Source of the DNA: S143-63 sp964425855
Lineage (GTDB): Archaea; Thermoproteota; Thermoprotei_A; Sulfolobales; Acidilobaceae
DNA: 7,138 nt
Direction of reading: 5' to 3'
Assembly: GCA_964425855.1 (NCBI GenBank)
Contig: CAYROE010000068.1
Location: 1-7,138 of the forward strand
Within the stretch, counting starts at the first letter, position 1. The number at the start of each line of letters is the position of its first letter. The notes under the pieces were generated by a model. That model was not told where the DNA came from. It did no database searches and saw only the letters and a list, made by a program, of their open reading frames with translations. Shown piece after piece: positions 5,380-7,138 of the stretch. The position numbers and the translations under genes are program-made.

Positions 5380-5727
5380 TTGACCGTTCAAGAAAAGGAG
5401 AAGAACCTTAACGACCTTATTCTCAAATGGGCTCTCAAAATAGCTGACGAGATAAAGGAGCTTGGGAGAGAAGCACCCAAGACAATACGGTCTGGAGATC
5501 TATCGGATGCGTTACAGGAGGCCCACCAGGTCCTTATCTTGGCAGAAGAAGATGACCTCGCGGAAGAAGTGAGGAATCTTAGAATCGAGGTAGAGAGTAT
5601 AAGGGGAGAAATAATTGAGCGGGGACGATACTACTATAAGCTTGTGAAGATGGAGCCGACGAAAAAAAGCATAATAAAGTTAGCAGAAAGGATAAAAGAG
5701 AGAATCCAGTCTAAGACAGGCCAATAA
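5380..5727 (+). CDS. Small highly charged helical protein of unknown function, TTG start
   Basis: The 115-residue product starts at TTG 5380. This is the only usable start between the in-frame TGA at 5338 and the body of the frame, and GGGTGGG precedes it. It is very rich in Glu, Lys and Arg, with long amphipathic helices at about 4-31, 39-56, 57-84 (possibly coiled-coil, AEEVRNLRIEVESIRGEIIERGR) and 95-111. A central YYYKL at 84-88 interrupts the helices. It has no membrane segment, zinc ligands or recognisable motif. The fold suggests a helical bundle or an adaptor that works by protein-protein contact, but this is inference from composition only. It follows another all-helical small protein by 72 nt and converges on the ThiL-like gene 62 nt downstream. 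Confidence 0.75.
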   Translation: MTVQEKEKNLNDLILKWALKIADEIKELGREAPKTIRSGDLSDALQEAHQVLILAEEDDLAEEVRNLRIEVESIRGEIIERGRYYYKLVKMEPTKKSIIKLAERIKERIQSKTGQ

Positions 5728-5789
5728 GCCGACACGTGTAATGATGGAGTCTGCTCTGTAATCACGGGATTCTAGTAGGTTATTGGTGT

Positions 5790-6728
5790 TTAGAGCCAGC
5801 TCCATCCTTTTCCATCATCTATGATCTGTCCCCTGTGTATTAGTTTACCGGAGCCTTCCTCAGCCCATCCTATAATAGAGAGTGGAGTACCCTCCTTTTT
5901 AGCGCGTTGTTTGAGACAGTCGACGAACTCTTCCTCCACTAAGTATACTAGATTGTAATCTTCCCATGAACTAAGCACGGTTTTGATATCAATAGTGAGT
6001 CCCTCCCGGCTAAATATTTTGACTACTTTTGGGTCGATAGCTACATGTTCTACGTGTATGTCTAGCCCATTAAGGTAACCTAATGTTGCCAGCGTGTATC
6101 CGAGACCGTCACTATTATCCATTCCAGCGATGACTTCACATCTTAACAATATTCTCCATGCACTGACTGGTGGCCTCCTGTAAATCAGCCACCCTGGTAT
6201 CTGATCATAGTGTATTTCTCCATTTGCTATCATGCTTTCAAGTAATCCATAACCCGAATAGCCAATCTGAACCACTATTACTCTCTTCCTAACATTACTC
6301 TTCGTTCTGCGAGGAATAGGAGGCTTATGAGTTCTGCCTATGGATGTGATATCTATCCATCTCTCTAGGCGGGCTAGATTGGTATCTGATTTGAGCACCC
6401 TAACACCAATGTCTTGGGAGGCCATTCCTATTCCATGTGAGGCGTCTAGTGCTTCTTCTCTATTCTTTATACCTATACTTGTCATGATTGCAATAGGTTG
6501 GCCGCCCACAGCGAGTATGTCTGATATAGACGCCATTACTGCACGGTATGCCCATGCATCTATGTTGATCCAAGCGTACCTGCTGTATATCTCGGAGTAT
6601 CCGTCTATGTTGAATACTAGATTAGTACCTGGTAGCGGGCAAGCGTCGTAGTCCAGGCAGTATTCCGACCGGGTTATCCTGGCCAATGACTTGTATAGCT
6701 CGTATTCGTTTTCGGGATTATTCTTCAA
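5790..6728 (-). CDS. ThiL-like protein of the PurM/ThiL/HypE ATP-binding family
   Basis: Classical ThiL phosphorylates thiamine monophosphate to the diphosphate. This 312-residue protein has that length and domain order: an N-terminal AIR-synthase domain to about residue 130, then the C-terminal domain. Matched blocks are LDYDAC (25-30, the GDDAA site), FNIDGYSE (39-46), ASISDILAVGGQP (66-78), LKSDTN (112-117, the GGDTT site), GMDNSDGLG (202-210, the DISDGL site) and WEDYNL (255-260, the GEDYEL site). The aspartates D28, D42, D70, D115, D207 and D257 are kept. However, the first Asp of GDDAA is replaced by Tyr, both glycines of GGD are lost, and the VEGxHF element is not visible. A divergent kinase or a paralogue with another substrate is therefore possible. 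The start is TTG 6728: an in-frame TAG lies upstream, no ATG or GTG intervenes, and AAGGTATAGGT precedes it. It is divergent from the amidohydrolase gene. Confidence 0.8.
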   Translation of the reverse strand: MKNNPENEYELYKSLARITRSEYCLDYDACPLPGTNLVFNIDGYSEIYSRYAWINIDAWAYRAVMASISDILAVGGQPIAIMTSIGIKNREEALDASHGIGMASQDIGVRVLKSDTNLARLERWIDITSIGRTHKPPIPRRTKSNVRKRVIVVQIGYSGYGLLESMIANGEIHYDQIPGWLIYRRPPVSAWRILLRCEVIAGMDNSDGLGYTLATLGYLNGLDIHVEHVAIDPKVVKIFSREGLTIDIKTVLSSWEDYNLVYLVEEEFVDCLKQRAKKEGTPLSIIGWAEEGSGKLIHRGQIIDDGKGWSWL

Positions 6729-6788
6729 TTTACCTATACCTTGTTTAATAGTGTCGGATTCGTGTAAGTTAATTACTCTACACTAGCC

Positions 6789-6794
6789 TTATAA
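6789..6794. promoter_or_regulatory. Palindromic TTATAA element between the ThiL-like gene and the amidohydrolase
   Basis: TTATAA reads the same on both strands. On the plus strand it predicts a start near 6818, only 3-4 nt before the ATG at 6821, so the amidohydrolase message would be essentially leaderless. On the minus strand it predicts a start near 6765, giving the ThiL-like gene a leader of about 37 nt with its AAGGTATAGGT binding site. It may serve both genes. Confidence 0.45.
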
Positions 6795-6820
6795 CTGTGT
6801 GGATACTGATGGGGTAAGCC

Positions 6821-7138
6821 ATGGATTACGGCCCAGTAATAGACTTTCACCTGCATTTACCCTACAGGTATAAGGATCCTATAGCTGCTGCCGACTACCT
6901 TATAAGGAAACTGGACGAGGCCCGGGTGGAGAGAGCCGTTGTTATCGCTATAGAGGGCGGGGTTGAGAGCTTCAAGAAACGCGTTAATCCCGAGTCCGTT
7001 AGAAGCGCTGTCCAGGAGATACTCGACTACGTTGCCCATAGCCCTATCCGTAGCATTAGGACGCTTATCTTCGAGCCTGATAAGGGTATAGACGAGCATG
7101 TCCAGTTATTGATAGAACATAGGCGTAGGACAGAAGAA
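6821..7138 (+). CDS. Amidohydrolase-family (TIM-barrel metal-dependent hydrolase) protein, N-terminal part
   Basis: An open frame of 106 codons from the ATG at 6821 runs off the right edge without a stop. The start is secure because an in-frame TAA (6815-6817) lies two codons upstream. The N-terminus VIDFHLHLP contains the first-strand metal motif DxHxH (D8, H10, H12) of the amidohydrolase superfamily. It is followed by helix and strand segments of a barrel (AAADYLIRKLDEARVERAVVIAIEG at 24-48), a layout seen in Amidohydrolase_2 (COG2159-like) proteins. The remaining metal ligands and catalytic aspartate would lie beyond the window, so substrate and activity cannot be assigned. The predicted leaderless message is consistent with the weak GGGG just upstream. 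It is divergent from the ThiL-like gene. Confidence 0.82.
   Translation, partial: MDYGPVIDFHLHLPYRYKDPIAAADYLIRKLDEARVERAVVIAIEGGVESFKKRVNPESVRSAVQEILDYVAHSPIRSIRTLIFEPDKGIDEHVQLLIEHRRRTEE

Noticed and set aside
5741..5790. Possible C/D sRNA, since ATGATGG resembles box C
   Set aside because: No D, D' or C' box follows at suitable spacing and no terminal stem forms.
6857..7099. 80-codon minus-strand frame
   Set aside because: It is opposite the open amidohydrolase frame, which has a clear DxHxH motif and a bounded start.

Overview
The window looks like part of a hyperthermophilic crenarchaeal (Thermoproteota, probably Desulfurococcales-like) chromosome. Supporting signs are short divergently arranged genes, TATA-type promoters at archaeal spacing, GGTG/GGAGG ribosome binding sites, three TTG start codons, heavy use of AGA/AGG and ATA codons, an archaeal-type dUTPase, an M32 carboxypeptidase and a C/D box guide RNA. 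Genus cannot be fixed from the sequence alone.

Layout. 1-753 (minus, cut by the left edge) encodes an exported protein with many N-glycosylation sequons. 895-1317 (minus) is gcvH, the lipoyl carrier of the glycine cleavage system. It is divergent from 1432-2940 (plus), a complete M32 zinc carboxypeptidase. 3118-3474 (plus) is a small four-helix membrane protein that converges on, and shares a CTAG with, 3471-3950 (minus), a dUTPase of the dCTP deaminase family. The gap 3951-4205 holds the best non-coding signal of the window: a 61-nt C/D box sRNA at 4066-4126 with canonical geometry, its own TATA box, and one guide that matches 16S rRNA as recalled. 4206-4664 (minus) is an unrecognised soluble protein. 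An AT-rich gap with several perfect inverted repeats (4665-4956) precedes two tandem small helical proteins with TTG starts (4957-5307 and 5380-5727). 5790-6728 (minus) is a ThiL-like member of the PurM/ThiL/HypE ATP-binding family with altered motifs. It is divergent from 6821-7138 (plus, cut by the right edge), the N-terminus of a TIM-barrel amidohydrolase.

The genes do not form one pathway. Most appear to be single-gene transcription units, each with its own promoter: housekeeping metabolism (gcvH, dut, ThiL-like, peptidase), RNA modification (the sRNA) and several lineage-type hypothetical proteins. There is no sign of a mobile element, CRISPR array, tRNA or rRNA gene. The genes cut at 1-753 and 6821-7138 were read by hand because they run off the window.
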